Below, piece after piece: positions 52,125-61,708 of a stretch of DNA of 64,000 nucleotides. Each line of letters opens with the position of its first letter. Position 1 is the first letter of the stretch. This stretch comes from Pseudarthrobacter sp. W1I19 (GTDB taxonomy: Bacteria; Actinomycetota; Actinomycetes; Actinomycetales; Micrococcaceae), in the NCBI RefSeq assembly GCF_030817835.1, contig NZ_JAUSZR010000001.1:2666001-2730000 (forward strand). Direction: 5' to 3'. The translations under genes were made by a program, and so were the position numbers. The notes beneath the pieces were generated by a model that had not been told where the DNA came from, did no database searches, and worked only from the letters and a program-made list of their open reading frames with translations.

Positions 52125-53675
52125 TTAACGCTTCTTGCCCCGCTTTTCCCGCACCCGCATGCTGACCTCGATGGGCGTGCCCTCGAAGCCAAAGGTTTCC
52201 CGCAGCCGGCGGGTGATGAAGCGGCGGTATCCGGGATCCAGGAAACCGGTGGTGAACAGCACGAACTTCGGCGGCCGGCTGGAGGCCTGGGTGCCGAAGA
52301 GGATGCGCGGCTGCTTGCCGCCGCGGACCGGGTGCGGGTGGGCGGCCACGAGTTCGCCCAGGAAGGCGTTCAGGCGGCCGGTGGCAATGCGCTTGTCCCA
52401 GCTTTCCAGCGCCACATCCAGGGCCGGAACCAGCCGGTCCTTGTGCCACCCGGTTTTCGCCGAGATATTGACGCGGGGAGCCCAGTTCACATGGGCCAGG
52501 TCCTGTTCGATCTCGCGCTCCAGGTACCGCCGGCGTTCGTCGTCGAGCAGGTCCCACTTGTTGAACGCCAGCACCAGAGCCCGGCCCGATTCAATGGCGA
52601 GCTGCAGGATCCGGACGTCCTGCTCGCTGAGGACCTCGTCCACGGCGAGGAGCACGACGGCGACCTCCGCCTTTTCGAGCGCTGACTGCGTCCGCAGGGA
52701 GGCGTAGAAGTCCGCGCCCTGGGCCATGTGCTGGCGGCGGCGGATGCCTGCCGTGTCCACGAAGCGCCACGTCCGGCCACCGAGCTCAATGAATTCGTCC
52801 ACCGGGTCCCGCGTGGTTCCGGCGGTGTTGTCCACCACCACGCGCTCGGTGCCGGCAAGCTTGTTCAGCAGCGAGGACTTGCCCACGTTGGGACGGCCGA
52901 TCAGCGCGATGCGGCGGGGGCCGCCGGAGCGTTCCAGGCCCTCAATGGTGGAGAACTCGGGCAGCACGTCCATCACATGGTCCAGGAGGTCGGCTACGCC
53001 CCGGCCGTGCAGGGCGGACACGGGGTAGGGCTCGCCGAAGCCGAGGCCCCACAGTGCAGCGGAGTCCGCTTCCTGCGCGAAGTCGTCAACCTTGTTGGCC
53101 ACCATGATGACGGGCTTCTTGCTGCGGCGCAGCATCTTCATCACGCCTTCGTCGGTGGCGGTGGCGCCCACGGCGGAGTCGACGACGAAAAGGACTGCGT
53201 CTGCGAGTTCTACCGCCATCTCGGCCTGCTCGGCCACCCGGGCGTGGATGCCCCGGGCGTCGTGTTCCCAGCCGCCGGTGTCCACCAGCGTGAAGTTGCG
53301 GCCGTTCCAGTGGGCGGAGTACATCACGCGGTCGCGGGTGACGCCGGGGGTGTCTTCAACCACTGCTTCGCGGCGGCCCAGGATGCGGTTCACCAGGGTG
53401 GACTTGCCCACGTTGGGGCGGCCGATAATGGCCAGGACGGGATCCAGCTTGACGGGGCCGTCATAATCTTCGTCGCCGAAGTCGCCGCTGAGGAGCGCGG
53501 CATCGTCCTCGTCAAGGTCGTAGTCCTCAAGGCCCGCCCGGAGGGACGCCGCACGAAGCTCGGCTTCGTCGTCGTCAATTGCCGCCAGCCGCTCGGCAAC
53601 CTGGTCGGTGCCTGCCGGAGTGTATTCGTCGTCGCCGGCGCCTGGGTGGCCGGAGGTCTGGGTGGTGTCGCTCAT
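52125..53675 (-). CDS. der: ribosome-assembly GTPase Der (EngA)
   Basis: A 516-residue double-GTPase required for 50S assembly. It has two G domains with GRPNVGKST and [17 protein letters not shown] loops, DTGGWE and DTAGI switch motifs, NKVD and NKWD specificity motifs, and a C-terminal KH-like domain (about 415-516). An acidic extension of about 80 residues precedes the first G domain; E. coli Der starts almost at the P loop. I choose ATG 53675 because AAGGA lies 7 bases upstream; ATG 53696 is in frame but overlaps the acyltransferase gene. Confidence 0.96.
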   Translation of the reverse strand: MSDTTQTSGHPGAGDDEYTPAGTDQVAERLAAIDDDEAELRAASLRAGLEDYDLDEDDAALLSGDFGDEDYDGPVKLDPVLAIIGRPNVGKSTLVNRILGRREAVVEDTPGVTRDRVMYSAHWNGRNFTLVDTGGWEHDARGIHARVAEQAEMAVELADAVLFVVDSAVGATATDEGVMKMLRRSKKPVIMVANKVDDFAQEADSAALWGLGFGEPYPVSALHGRGVADLLDHVMDVLPEFSTIEGLERSGGPRRIALIGRPNVGKSSLLNKLAGTERVVVDNTAGTTRDPVDEFIELGGRTWRFVDTAGIRRRQHMAQGADFYASLRTQSALEKAEVAVVLLAVDEVLSEQDVRILQLAIESGRALVLAFNKWDLLDDERRRYLEREIEQDLAHVNWAPRVNISAKTGWHKDRLVPALDVALESWDKRIATGRLNAFLGELVAAHPHPVRGGKQPRILFGTQASSRPPKFVLFTTGFLDPGYRRFITRRLRETFGFEGTPIEVSMRVREKRGKKR

Positions 53676-53685
53676 TGCACTGTCC

Positions 53686-54435
53686 TTAGTGGTCATCTGC
53701 CGGCGTCCCGGCTACTGCTTGAAGTCTTTGTGAATTGCCGGCCGCCGGCAGTGGCTGCCCGGTGAGCTGGATGGAATCCTGCACATGCCCTGACAGTGCG
53801 GCGCGGATCTCCAGCGCCGCCCTGTCCATTGAAGCACGGCCGCTTTCGCCGGCCCGGCGGGTCAACGTCAGCGCATTGCCGAAGCTGACATGGAACCGCC
53901 TGCCCGGCCGTGGTACGGAATCGAGGTGTTCGTCCCCTTTGCGGGTTCCGAGGATCGCGACCGGCACCACAGGGGCGCCGGAGTTCAGTGCCAGCCAGGC
54001 CACGCCGCCGTTGATGTCTTCCGCGGCCCCGCTCCCCCGCGTGCCCTCAGGAAGAATCCCGACGCAACGGCCGGCGTCGAGCACTTTCCGGCAGCGCTGC
54101 AACGCGGCGCGGTCTCCCGAACGGTCCACCGGCAGCTGCCCGGAGGCGGTGAGGACCCGGCCCAGGAAGCCGGTGAACATTTCCTGTTTCACCAGGATGT
54201 GCATGGGCCGCGGGGAGGCGCCGAACATGACCGGCCCGTCCAGGAAGCTGATGTGGTTGGCGGCAAAAATCACCGGCCCGCCGGTGGGGACGTTATCCCG
54301 CCCGGTGACGGACGTCCGGTACAACAGGTGGTCCAGGATCCAGCCCACCGGCCTGCTCCAAGCCATGGTCCAGCCGGGCGGAATCTCCGGCCTGCCACGG
54401 TCCATGGCGGGCTGGTTGATGGCCGGCTCAGTCAC
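53686..54435 (-). CDS. PlsC-type lysophospholipid acyltransferase (second copy)
   Basis: A 249-residue acyltransferase with the catalytic NHISFLDG (NHX4D) motif near residue 62 and EGTRGSG near residue 128. It is distantly like the enzyme at 36577 but lacks its long tail. It overlaps the cmk stop by 8 bases at its GTG start and is followed by der 10 bases after its stop. The family makes phosphatidic acid, but the acceptor here is not proven. Its placement between cmk and der recurs in other actinobacteria. Confidence 0.88.
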   Translation of the reverse strand: MTEPAINQPAMDRGRPEIPPGWTMAWSRPVGWILDHLLYRTSVTGRDNVPTGGPVIFAANHISFLDGPVMFGASPRPMHILVKQEMFTGFLGRVLTASGQLPVDRSGDRAALQRCRKVLDAGRCVGILPEGTRGSGAAEDINGGVAWLALNSGAPVVPVAILGTRKGDEHLDSVPRPGRRFHVSFGNALTLTRRAGESGRASMDRAALEIRAALSGHVQDSIQLTGQPLPAAGNSQRLQAVAGTPADDH

Positions 54436-55141
54436 GGTTCAGGACCTTGGTCACAATCACCAGGGCTGCGGCAACTGTCTGGTCGAAGTCGAGGTCCGAG
54501 GAGTCCAGGGTGACCACTCCCGAGGCGGCCTGCGTGAAGTTGACCACCGTGGAGTCCTTGGCGTCGCGGTGGGTCACCTGCGCGGCCAGCTGTTCGGCGT
54601 TCTGCGTTCCGCCAAGCTGGATGCCGCGGCGGCGAAGCCGGGCTTCCTCGCTGGCTGTGAGCAGCATCCGCACCTCTGCGCCGGGCGCGACGACGGTGGT
54701 AATGTCCCTGCCTTCCACCACCATGCGGCGGTGGTGCTTTTCAATCAGGGCGCGCTGCCGCCGGATGAGCTCCGTCCTGGCGCCAAGGGTGGTGGCCACG
54801 GCACTGACTGCCGAAGAGATGGCGGGTTCCCGGATGGCGTCGGTGACGTCGACGCCGTCAACGCGGACGAACTCCTCGTTGGGGCTGGTGCTCAGTTCCA
54901 GGACAAGGTCGCGGGAGGCCTGCTCCACGGAAGCGGCGTCGTCGAGGTCAATGCCGTTGGTGACGCAGTGCCAGGTGAGTGCACGGTACATTGCACCGGT
55001 ATCCAGGTAGGCGAGGCGGAGCCTCCGTGCCACTTCCTTGCTGACGCTGGACTTGCCCGAGCCGGACGGCCCGTCGATGGCAACCACCAGTGGCCTGCCG
55101 ACGCGGAGCGCCGGCAGGGTGTCAAGAAGTTCCTGTGTCAT
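54428..55141 (-). CDS. cmk: cytidylate kinase
   Basis: A 237-residue kinase that phosphorylates CMP and dCMP. The P loop AIDGPSGSGKSSVSKE (about residues 20-35), the LDTGAMYRALTWH substrate segment and the VVEGRDITTVV and RRGIQLGG stretches (about 135-175) are typical. The ATG at 55141 overlaps the tyrA stop (TAATG), and the end overlaps the acyltransferase by 8 bases. It matches Rv1712 in the scpA-scpB-rluB-cmk-der order. Confidence 0.95.
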   Translation of the reverse strand: MTQELLDTLPALRVGRPLVVAIDGPSGSGKSSVSKEVARRLRLAYLDTGAMYRALTWHCVTNGIDLDDAASVEQASRDLVLELSTSPNEEFVRVDGVDVTDAIREPAISSAVSAVATTLGARTELIRRQRALIEKHHRRMVVEGRDITTVVAPGAEVRMLLTASEEARLRRRGIQLGGTQNAEQLAAQVTHRDAKDSTVVNFTQAASGVVTLDSSDLDFDQTVAAALVIVTKVLNRD

Positions 55142-56250
55142 TACTGAAGTACCCGCCATCCGCGGTCGTTTAATGCTTCGATCAGGTGGTCATGCTTGTT
55201 GGGCAACACTGACAATTCCACCATGCCCACGTTCTGTCCGGACGAATGGTCCAGCCGCAAGTCCTCAACGTTGACGCCGATTTCACCGATTTCAGTCAGG
55301 AGCTGCGCGATCTGGCCCGGCTTGTCATCCACCAGGACGGTGAGCCAGGAGTACGCCTGCGGAGGCCCGCCGTGCTTGCCCGGAATCCGGGCCTGTCCGG
55401 CATTGCCTTCGCTGATCAGCTGAGCGAGGTCCAGGCGGGCACCCGGAGCCGCGGGCTGTTCCAGCGTTCCGATCAGCCGGTTCAGGTCCTCGCGCACGCC
55501 GTAAAGGATCTCCACCACCTTGGCCGCATTGCCGCCCAGGATCTGCACCCAAAGGGTGGGATCGCTGGCAGCAATCCGGGTAACGTCCCGCAGGCCGTTG
55601 CCCGCAAGGGAGAGCGCGTGCAGCGGCGTGCCCTGAAGCCGGCTGGCCAAAAGCGACGACATCACCTGGGGCAGGTGCGAGACCAGGGCCACCGCTTCAT
55701 CGTGTTCATCAGCGGTGAACTGGGAGACGACTGCTCCGAGGTCGGCAGCCAGCGAGCGGGCCACCTGGAGTGCGGCACCTGAAGTCTCTTCAGACGGGCA
55801 CACCACCCACGGCATCGACGTGAAGAGCTCACCACGGGCGGCTACCGGGCCGGATTTCTCACGTCCGGCCATGGGGTGGGTGCCCACGTAACGTGACAGG
55901 TCCACGCCGCGGCTGCGCAGTGCCGAGAGGATCCCCGCCTTGACGCTGGCGATGTCCACCACTACCGATTCCGGGTAGTCAGCCAGCGCCTTCGCCACAA
56001 CATCGGCCGTGACATCCGGCGGGGCGGCAACAACCACCAGCTGCGGCGTCTCCCCTGTCAACGCAGCCAAGGGCTGCCCCGCCCCGATGTCCACCGCAAC
56101 CGCTTGATTGGTGGGCGAGGGATCGGAGAGGTATACCGGAACCCCGCGGCCGCGCAAACCCAACCCGATGCTCGTCCCCAGCAGCCCTGTGCCAAGGACC
56201 ACCACCGGACCGTCCAGGTGCCCGCGGCCCTGGCTCTGGAAAGCGGACAT
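55141..56250 (-). CDS. tyrA: prephenate dehydrogenase with ACT domain
   Basis: A 369-residue NAD-dependent enzyme converting prephenate to 4-hydroxyphenylpyruvate in tyrosine synthesis. The Rossmann loop VVVLGTGLLGTSIGLGLRGR (residues 16-35), the GTHPMAGREKSG motif with a catalytic His, and a C-terminal ACT domain (about 295-369; VLVDDKPGQIAQLLTEIGEIG) that usually gives feedback control are visible. It is inserted between the pseudouridine synthase and cmk genes. It uses chorismate-derived prephenate, the product of the pathway begun by the DAHP synthase at 35056. Confidence 0.95.
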   Translation of the reverse strand: MSAFQSQGRGHLDGPVVVLGTGLLGTSIGLGLRGRGVPVYLSDPSPTNQAVAVDIGAGQPLAALTGETPQLVVVAAPPDVTADVVAKALADYPESVVVDIASVKAGILSALRSRGVDLSRYVGTHPMAGREKSGPVAARGELFTSMPWVVCPSEETSGAALQVARSLAADLGAVVSQFTADEHDEAVALVSHLPQVMSSLLASRLQGTPLHALSLAGNGLRDVTRIAASDPTLWVQILGGNAAKVVEILYGVREDLNRLIGTLEQPAAPGARLDLAQLISEGNAGQARIPGKHGGPPQAYSWLTVLVDDKPGQIAQLLTEIGEIGVNVEDLRLDHSSGQNVGMVELSVLPNKHDHLIEALNDRGWRVLQ

Positions 56251-56252
56251 GG

Positions 56253-57461
56253 TCAGAGTCCTACGGATGCCAGCAGGTGGCCGACTTCCTGCTTGCCAAG
56301 GTTGCGGATGCTTCCCTGGCGCTGGTCGGCCAGGCCGATGGGTCCCACCTTGACGCGGACCAGCCGCAGGACCGGGAATCCGACGGCGTCGAACAGGCGG
56401 CGGACGATCCGGTTCTTGCCGGAGTGCAGCACTACCTCGATCAGCACGTGCCCGGGGGTGGAGTCCACCAGCTTGAAGGAATCGACGTTCGCAAAACCGT
56501 CCTCCAGTTCCACACCCTGCTTGAGCTGGGTACCGATCCCCTGCGGGAACGGGCCGCGGACCTGGACGAGGTACGTCTTGGGAACCTCGTAGGACGGGTG
56601 GGTCAGGCGGTTGGCCAACTCGCCGTCGTTCGTCAGCAGGAGCAGCCCCTCGGTGGCGACGTCCAGCCGGCCCACGTGGAAGAGCCGTTCGCCGTGCTGG
56701 TTCCGGAGGAAATCGCTGATGCAGGGCCGGCCCTCGGGGTCCTCCATGGTGGAGACGACGCCCTTGGGCTTGTTGAACACCATGTAGACCATGTTTTCGT
56801 CCAGCTGGATCCGGATGCCGTCCACGTGGATGACGGCGGTTTTCGGATCGACGCGGACACCGAGTTCGGTAACCACCTGGCCGTCCACTTCCACCCGGCC
56901 TTCTGCAATCATCTCTTCGCAGACGCGCCGCGAGGCCACCCCGGCGGACGCCATCACTTTTTGCAGGCGCACGCCGTCGGCATCGTGGAGTTCGGACTGG
57001 GGAACGACGCCGCGCGGGCCCTTCTTGCGTGACGGCTTGCGGATCGGCCCGAGGTTCTGGCCGAAGCGTTCGCTGCCGAAGGCGCGTGAGGCGGCTGCCC
57101 CCGGGGCGCCGGTCCGCGGCTTCTGCTTAGGTGCCCCTGGTGTGCCGGGTGCCTTCTTGGCTCCGGGCTTGCGCGCGGCAGGCTTCCGGGAAGAAGGCTT
57201 GGCAGCCCTTGGTTCCGGGGCTCCCCCGCCTGTCCGGGCTTCCGGCGCCTGGTCCGGATCGATGAAGCGCTCCTCGCGCGGCTTGGGTGCGCGGTGCGGG
57301 CGGTCGCTGCCGAATCCGGTGCCGCGCTTGGCTGAACCGCCGCGGAAGCCGCCGGCTGAAGTGCCGCCCTGGGAGCTGCTGCGTCCCGGTGTGTTCTTGT
57401 GCCCGGAGCTGTTGCGTCCCGAACTGTTACGTGGTGAACCCTGGCGTCCCGCCTGTGTCAT
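56253..57461 (-). CDS. RsuA/RluB-family pseudouridine synthase with long disordered N terminus
   Basis: A 402-residue rRNA pseudouridine synthase. The first 150 residues are low complexity, rich in Ser, Gly, Arg, Lys, Pro and Ala (repeated NSSG-type runs, then KPAARKPGAKKAPGTPG). The S4 domain follows (VRLQKVMASAGVASRRVCEEM), then the catalytic domain with GRLDVATEGLLLLTNDG and its nucleophilic Asp. It probably modifies 23S rRNA (RluB type). The ATG has a GAAGGACGGG ribosome-binding stretch. It corresponds to Rv1711. Confidence 0.92.
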   Translation of the reverse strand: MTQAGRQGSPRNSSGRNSSGHKNTPGRSSSQGGTSAGGFRGGSAKRGTGFGSDRPHRAPKPREERFIDPDQAPEARTGGGAPEPRAAKPSSRKPAARKPGAKKAPGTPGAPKQKPRTGAPGAAASRAFGSERFGQNLGPIRKPSRKKGPRGVVPQSELHDADGVRLQKVMASAGVASRRVCEEMIAEGRVEVDGQVVTELGVRVDPKTAVIHVDGIRIQLDENMVYMVFNKPKGVVSTMEDPEGRPCISDFLRNQHGERLFHVGRLDVATEGLLLLTNDGELANRLTHPSYEVPKTYLVQVRGPFPQGIGTQLKQGVELEDGFANVDSFKLVDSTPGHVLIEVVLHSGKNRIVRRLFDAVGFPVLRLVRVKVGPIGLADQRQGSIRNLGKQEVGHLLASVGL

Positions 57462-57574
57462 GACCCGTCCTTCGATATGTTGGCCGGCAAGGTGTCCACA
57501 GACAACCCTAGCCAGCCGCGCAGAAATTATCTGCCCTTGTAAATACTCGTGCTGCAGCCAGGGATGGTCCCTGC

Positions 57575-58237
57575 CTACGTTGTTTCGGCGTCGTAAAACT
57601 CCGCGATCCCGTCCAGCCCCGGGAGGTGCGGGGACAGCTGCGGCAGCTCGGCCACTGAACTGATTCCCATCCGTTCCAGGAAGTACGACGTGGTCCGGTA
57701 GAGGATGGCGCCGGACTCGGGATCCGTTCCCGTGTCCTCGATCAGCCCGCGCTGGGCGAGTGTCCGTACGACGGAGTCGACATTAACTCCCCTGATTGCG
57801 GACACCCTGGCCCTGGAGACCGGCTGGCGGTAAGCGATCACCGCGAGCGTTTCCAGGGCGGCCTGGGTGAGCCTGGCCGTCTGCCCCTCCAGCACGTATT
57901 TGCCCACGATATGGGCGAAATCAGCACGGGAGTAGATCCGCCAGCCGCCGGCGACTTTCCGCAATTCAAAACCCCGGGGGCTGGAGCCGAAACCAGCTGG
58001 GCTGGCTGAATCCATATCCGGGGCGTTAACAGTATAGCCGCTATACTCCCGCTGGAGTTCTGCCAGCAGGGCGCCCACCGCATCAACGGTCAGCTCCAGG
58101 CCCGCGGCCAGCTCCTCTTCTGTAGCGGGCTCGTCGATGACCATCAGCACGGCCTCGAGGGCCGCTTTGGCACCGCCGGGAAGGCTGTTGACGTCCGGCT
58201 CCCCCTGCGCTGCGTCCTCTGTTGGTTGCTGGGTCAC
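57575..58237 (-). CDS. scpB: SMC-kleisin complex protein ScpB
   Basis: A 220-residue winged-helix protein that with ScpA and SMC condenses and segregates chromosomes. The LEAVLMVIDEPATEEELA and TLAVIAYRQPVSRARVSAIRG segments are family hallmarks. Start overlaps the scpA stop by 4 bases. Length fits the family (about 200-250). Confidence 0.94.
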   Translation of the reverse strand: MTQQPTEDAAQGEPDVNSLPGGAKAALEAVLMVIDEPATEEELAAGLELTVDAVGALLAELQREYSGYTVNAPDMDSASPAGFGSSPRGFELRKVAGGWRIYSRADFAHIVGKYVLEGQTARLTQAALETLAVIAYRQPVSRARVSAIRGVNVDSVVRTLAQRGLIEDTGTDPESGAILYRTTSYFLERMGISSVAELPQLSPHLPGLDGIAEFYDAETT

Positions 58238-59067
58238 AACTGCTCCTCAAATTCCTCGCTCAGGTTTTCCGCGGACCAGTCCCCGCTGCCGGCCGTCCAG
58301 TGCACGGCCAGGTCCCCCAGGGGCGAGAGCTGGTCGAAGGACACTGCCTTATCCCTGAACAGTTCCAGGAGGGCGAGGAACCTGGCCACCACCATCAGGG
58401 TGGAGTCGGCGTCAGCGATCAGGGTACGGAACGTCAGCGGCGACTCCAGCTGTAGCCGCAGCCCCACGATTTCAGCCTGCTCCTTGACGCTCACGGTACC
58501 GCCGTGAAGGTGGGCCAGCCCCACTTCCGTGGGCGGTGGAGCCTTCGGCCGCATGGCCGCCTCCGCCAAACGGGCGAACTGTTCGGGCGTATGTTTCCAA
58601 ACCAGTTCGGGGAGCATCGCGGCGAAGTGTCCTTCCAGCGGCACCTGCCGGGGAAAGCGCCGGGCCTCCTGGTGGAGGGTTTCACCAAGGATGCCGGCCA
58701 CCTGCTTGAAGGCTTTGTACTGCAGCAGGCGGGCGAAGAGCAGATCCCTGGCTTCCAGCAGCGCAATGTCTTCGTCATTGTCCACCTCGCCGGCAGGCAG
58801 GAGCCGGGCAGCTTTGAGGTCCAGGAGCGTCGCGGCGATCACCAGGAATTCGCTGGCCTCGTCCAGGGCCCACTCTTCGCCCAGCTTCTGCAGGTTGCGG
58901 ATGTACTTGATGAACTCATCGGTCACGGTGGCGATGGCCACCTCGGTGATGTCCAGCTGGTGTTTGGCGATCAGCCCCAGGAGGAGGTCGAACGGACCCG
59001 TGAAGTTGGCCAGCCGCACCTCAAAGCCGGGCTTGGTTTCGGCCACGGCGTGGTTAGGGTGCGCCAC
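58234..59067 (-). CDS. scpA: SMC-kleisin complex protein ScpA
   Basis: A 277-residue kleisin that bridges SMC heads. The FTGPFDLLLGLIAKHQLDIT segment, IATVTDEFIKYI and FLVIAATLLDLKAARLLP are diagnostic. The GTG start overlaps the upstream ParA gene by 14 bases (59054-59067), showing that the two are translated together. No smc gene is in the window. Confidence 0.95.
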   Translation of the reverse strand: MAHPNHAVAETKPGFEVRLANFTGPFDLLLGLIAKHQLDITEVAIATVTDEFIKYIRNLQKLGEEWALDEASEFLVIAATLLDLKAARLLPAGEVDNDEDIALLEARDLLFARLLQYKAFKQVAGILGETLHQEARRFPRQVPLEGHFAAMLPELVWKHTPEQFARLAEAAMRPKAPPPTEVGLAHLHGGTVSVKEQAEIVGLRLQLESPLTFRTLIADADSTLMVVARFLALLELFRDKAVSFDQLSPLGDLAVHWTAGSGDWSAENLSEEFEEQL

Positions 59068-59953
59068 CGCGCGAAATCAGTTCCTTGGCCAGCCTGCGGT
59101 AAGCATCGGCCCCCACGTGAGTGGCGGCGTAGCTGGTGATGGGTTCCGCGGCCACGGTGGCGTCGGCGAACTTGATGGAGCGCTTGATGACGGTTTCGAA
59201 GACCTTGTCCCCGAAGGCCTCCACCAGGCGGGCGATCACTTCGCGGCTATGCAGCGTGCGGGCGTCGTACATGGTGGCCAGCACCCCGTCCACCTGCAGG
59301 CGGGGGTTGAGCCGGTCCTGGACTTTGTCGATGGTTTCCACCAGCAGCGCCACGGCACGGAGGGCAAAGAATTCGCAGATCAGCGGGATGATCACGCCAT
59401 GTGCCGCGGTCAAGGCGTTAACGGTCAGGAGGCCAAGGGATGGCTGGCAGTCGATGAGGACGACGTCGTAGTCGTCTTCGACTTTCTTGAGCGCACGGTC
59501 CAGCACCTGCTCGCGCGCCACCTCGTTGACCAGCTGCACTTCGGCTGCCGAGAGGTCGATGTTTGCCGGCAGCAGATCAACGTTCTCCACACCGGTCTGG
59601 TGGATGGCGTCCCGGATGTTGACCTTGCGGTCCATCAGGACGTTGTAGACGGTGAGGTCCAGTTCGTGGGGGTTGACGCCAAGGCCGGCGGACAGGGCGC
59701 CCTGGGGATCGAAGTCCACCAGGAGCACGCGGCGGCCGTATTCAGCCAGCGCTGCCGCGAGGTTGATGGTGGAGGTGGTCTTGCCGACGCCGCCTTTTTG
59801 GTTGACCATGGCGATGACGCGGGCCGGACCGTGGGAGGACAGCGGCGCGGGTTCCGGGAACTCGCGGTATGGGCGCCCGGTGGGCCCCATCACCGCGTCT
59901 TCCAGGTCGAATTCCGTGCCCTCCAGAGTTGCTGAACCCTGTTCGCTGCTCAC
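59054..59953 (-). CDS. ParA family ATPase of the scpAB operon
   Basis: A 299-residue chromosome-partitioning-type ATPase with a 45-residue acidic N-terminal extension, deviant Walker A MVNQKGGVGKTTSTINLA, VDFDPQGALSAGLG and the Walker B LIDCQPSLGLLT. Orthologue of Rv1708, upstream of scpA in mycobacteria. No parB lies here. GTG 59953 (SSEQGSATLEG follows) is adopted because close relatives start here; the frame is open to a TTG at 60007. Confidence 0.92.
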   Translation of the reverse strand: MSSEQGSATLEGTEFDLEDAVMGPTGRPYREFPEPAPLSSHGPARVIAMVNQKGGVGKTTSTINLAAALAEYGRRVLLVDFDPQGALSAGLGVNPHELDLTVYNVLMDRKVNIRDAIHQTGVENVDLLPANIDLSAAEVQLVNEVAREQVLDRALKKVEDDYDVVLIDCQPSLGLLTVNALTAAHGVIIPLICEFFALRAVALLVETIDKVQDRLNPRLQVDGVLATMYDARTLHSREVIARLVEAFGDKVFETVIKRSIKFADATVAAEPITSYAATHVGADAYRRLAKELISRGGAP

Positions 59954-60130
59954 GTATCTATCCACACTTTCGATGACGGTGATTTCCTGCCGCTGGATGG
60001 CCAGCAACGCTCCTGCTTCTTCCCAAGGTTACAGCGCCCGACACGGTATTCGAGGCAACTTGACTTTCCGCGGATGTTGAGCCTTTACCCTCTAGCTGAG
60101 GTCGAAGGTTCTCGCCTCTCCGGCACACGA

Positions 60131-60164
60131 AACTGCCCCCGCAGCAGAGGCTGCGAGGGCAGTT
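60131..60164. terminator. bidirectional hairpin after dctA
   Basis: A compound stem, 60131-60138 with 60157-60164 (8 bp) and an inner GCAGC/GCTGC pair, lies 24 bases past the dctA stop. Short T runs follow on both strands. On the other side lies the upstream region of the ParA gene. Confidence 0.6.
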
Positions 60165-60187
60165 TTGAGGTTAGCGAAGGGCGGAGG

Positions 60188-61534
60188 CTAGGGGGTGGAA
60201 ACCGCTCGGGTGGCGTCTTCCTTGGGTGCCATCTCGCCGTGGTGGTGGGCCAGCATGGTTGCCTCGTCGAAGGGTTCCTCGCCCGAGAGAACGCGGCCAA
60301 CCTGGTCGCCGTCGATTTCTTTCACCCAGGTGCCGATCAGGACCGTTGCCACGGCGTTGCCCGTGAAGTTGGTCAGGGCGCGGGCTTCGGACATAAACCG
60401 GTCGATGCCGACGATCATGCCCACGCCGCCCAGCAGTTCGGGCTTGTGTGCCTGCAGGCCGGCAGCGAGGGTGGCCAGGCCTGCGCCGGTGACGCCGGCT
60501 GCACCCTTGGAGGCGATGATCATGAAGACCAGCAGCGAGATCTGCGCGCCGAGGTCCAGCGGGGTGCCCATGGCGTTGGCGACGAAGAGGGATGCCATGG
60601 TCAGGTAGATGGCCGTGCCGTCAAGGTTGAAGGAGTAGCCGGTGGGGACCGTGACGCCGACGACCGGCTTGGAGACGCCGAGGTGTTCCATCTTGGCGAT
60701 CAGGCGGGGCAGCGCGGCTTCGGAGGATGAGGTGGAGAAGATGAGCAGGTATTCGCGGGCCAGGTACCTCATCAGCTTGAAGATGTTGACGCCCGACACC
60801 ACCTGCAGAAGGCCACCGAGAATGACCACGATGAACAGGGCGCAGGTGATGTAGAAGGCAATCATCAGGGTGAACATGCTCACGATGGCCTGGAAGCCGG
60901 TAGCTCCCACGACGGCGGCGATGGCACCGAAGGCACCAACGGGGGCCAGCCACATGATCATGATCAGGATGCGGAAAACAAGGACCTGTCCGTGGCTGAT
61001 GGCCCTAAGGATGGGGGCACCCTGCGGACCCATCTTCTGCAGTGCGAAGCCAACCAGGATAGCAGCGAACAAAGTCGGCAGGACGGGGATGTCACCGGGA
61101 ATGATTCCGAGCAGGAAGTCCACGGTGCTGTCCGTGGCGGCCTTCTTGTTGGGATCGTAGGGGGTGAGCTTGAGGCCCTCGCCCGGGTGGATGATGTTGC
61201 CTACCACCAGGCCGATGGCCAGGGCGAAGGTGGACATGATGACGAAGTAGAGCAGCGCCAGGCCGCCTACCTTGCCAACCGTGGCTGCCTTGGCGATGGA
61301 GCCGATGCCCAGGACGATGGTGCAGAAGATGATGGGGGCGATCATCATCTTGATGAGCTTGATGAATCCGTCGCCGAGCGGCTTGAGGGATTTGCCCACC
61401 TCGGGGAACAGCAGGCCGACGACGGCGCCCAGGATGACGGCGACGATGACGGCAATGTAGAGGTAATGCGATTTGTCCAGGCCCTTGCGCGGCGTCTTCA
61501 CGCTGTCAAGCGACTCTCCTCGTTGAGAAGCCAT
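60188..61534 (-). CDS. dctA: dicarboxylate/amino-acid:cation symporter (DctA-like)
   Basis: A 448-residue glutamate-transporter-fold symporter (DAACS family) that probably takes up C4-dicarboxylates with protons or sodium. Family motifs are the FSTSSSEAALPRLI serine-rich hairpin, TGYSFNLDGTAIYLT and NFTGNAVATVLIG, within about eight membrane segments and two re-entrant loops. The ATG has an AAAGGAG ribosome binding site. Adjacent divergent DcuS/DcuR-like genes support C4-dicarboxylates over glutamate as substrate. Confidence 0.92.
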   Translation of the reverse strand: MASQRGESLDSVKTPRKGLDKSHYLYIAVIVAVILGAVVGLLFPEVGKSLKPLGDGFIKLIKMMIAPIIFCTIVLGIGSIAKAATVGKVGGLALLYFVIMSTFALAIGLVVGNIIHPGEGLKLTPYDPNKKAATDSTVDFLLGIIPGDIPVLPTLFAAILVGFALQKMGPQGAPILRAISHGQVLVFRILIMIMWLAPVGAFGAIAAVVGATGFQAIVSMFTLMIAFYITCALFIVVILGGLLQVVSGVNIFKLMRYLAREYLLIFSTSSSEAALPRLIAKMEHLGVSKPVVGVTVPTGYSFNLDGTAIYLTMASLFVANAMGTPLDLGAQISLLVFMIIASKGAAGVTGAGLATLAAGLQAHKPELLGGVGMIVGIDRFMSEARALTNFTGNAVATVLIGTWVKEIDGDQVGRVLSGEEPFDEATMLAHHHGEMAPKEDATRAVSTP

Positions 61535-61625
61535 GATGTGTCTCCTTTGGATAATCTGGTAGACGCTGCGGCACAGTCTCTGGGCTCACCACGTCCTCCG
61601 GTGTGATATCCATCATTGGACAGGT

Positions 61626-61641
61626 GGTGACCCAGCTCACC
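61626..61641. promoter_or_regulatory. CRP/GlxR-like palindrome between dctA and the sensor kinase gene
   Basis: GGTGA (61626-61630), six bases, TCACC (61637-61641) contains the complete GTGA-N6-TCAC core of CRP-family operators and is a perfect inverted repeat. It lies in the middle of the 174-base divergent region, 91 bases from dctA and 67 from the kinase start, so one protein could act on both. A weaker similar site starts at 61602. Confidence 0.45.
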
Positions 61642-61708
61642 GTTGCGTTCATATTGGTCGTGACGCAGTTCGGCCAGGGCGAAGTTAATCGGTTGGGGAA
61701 AGGTACAG

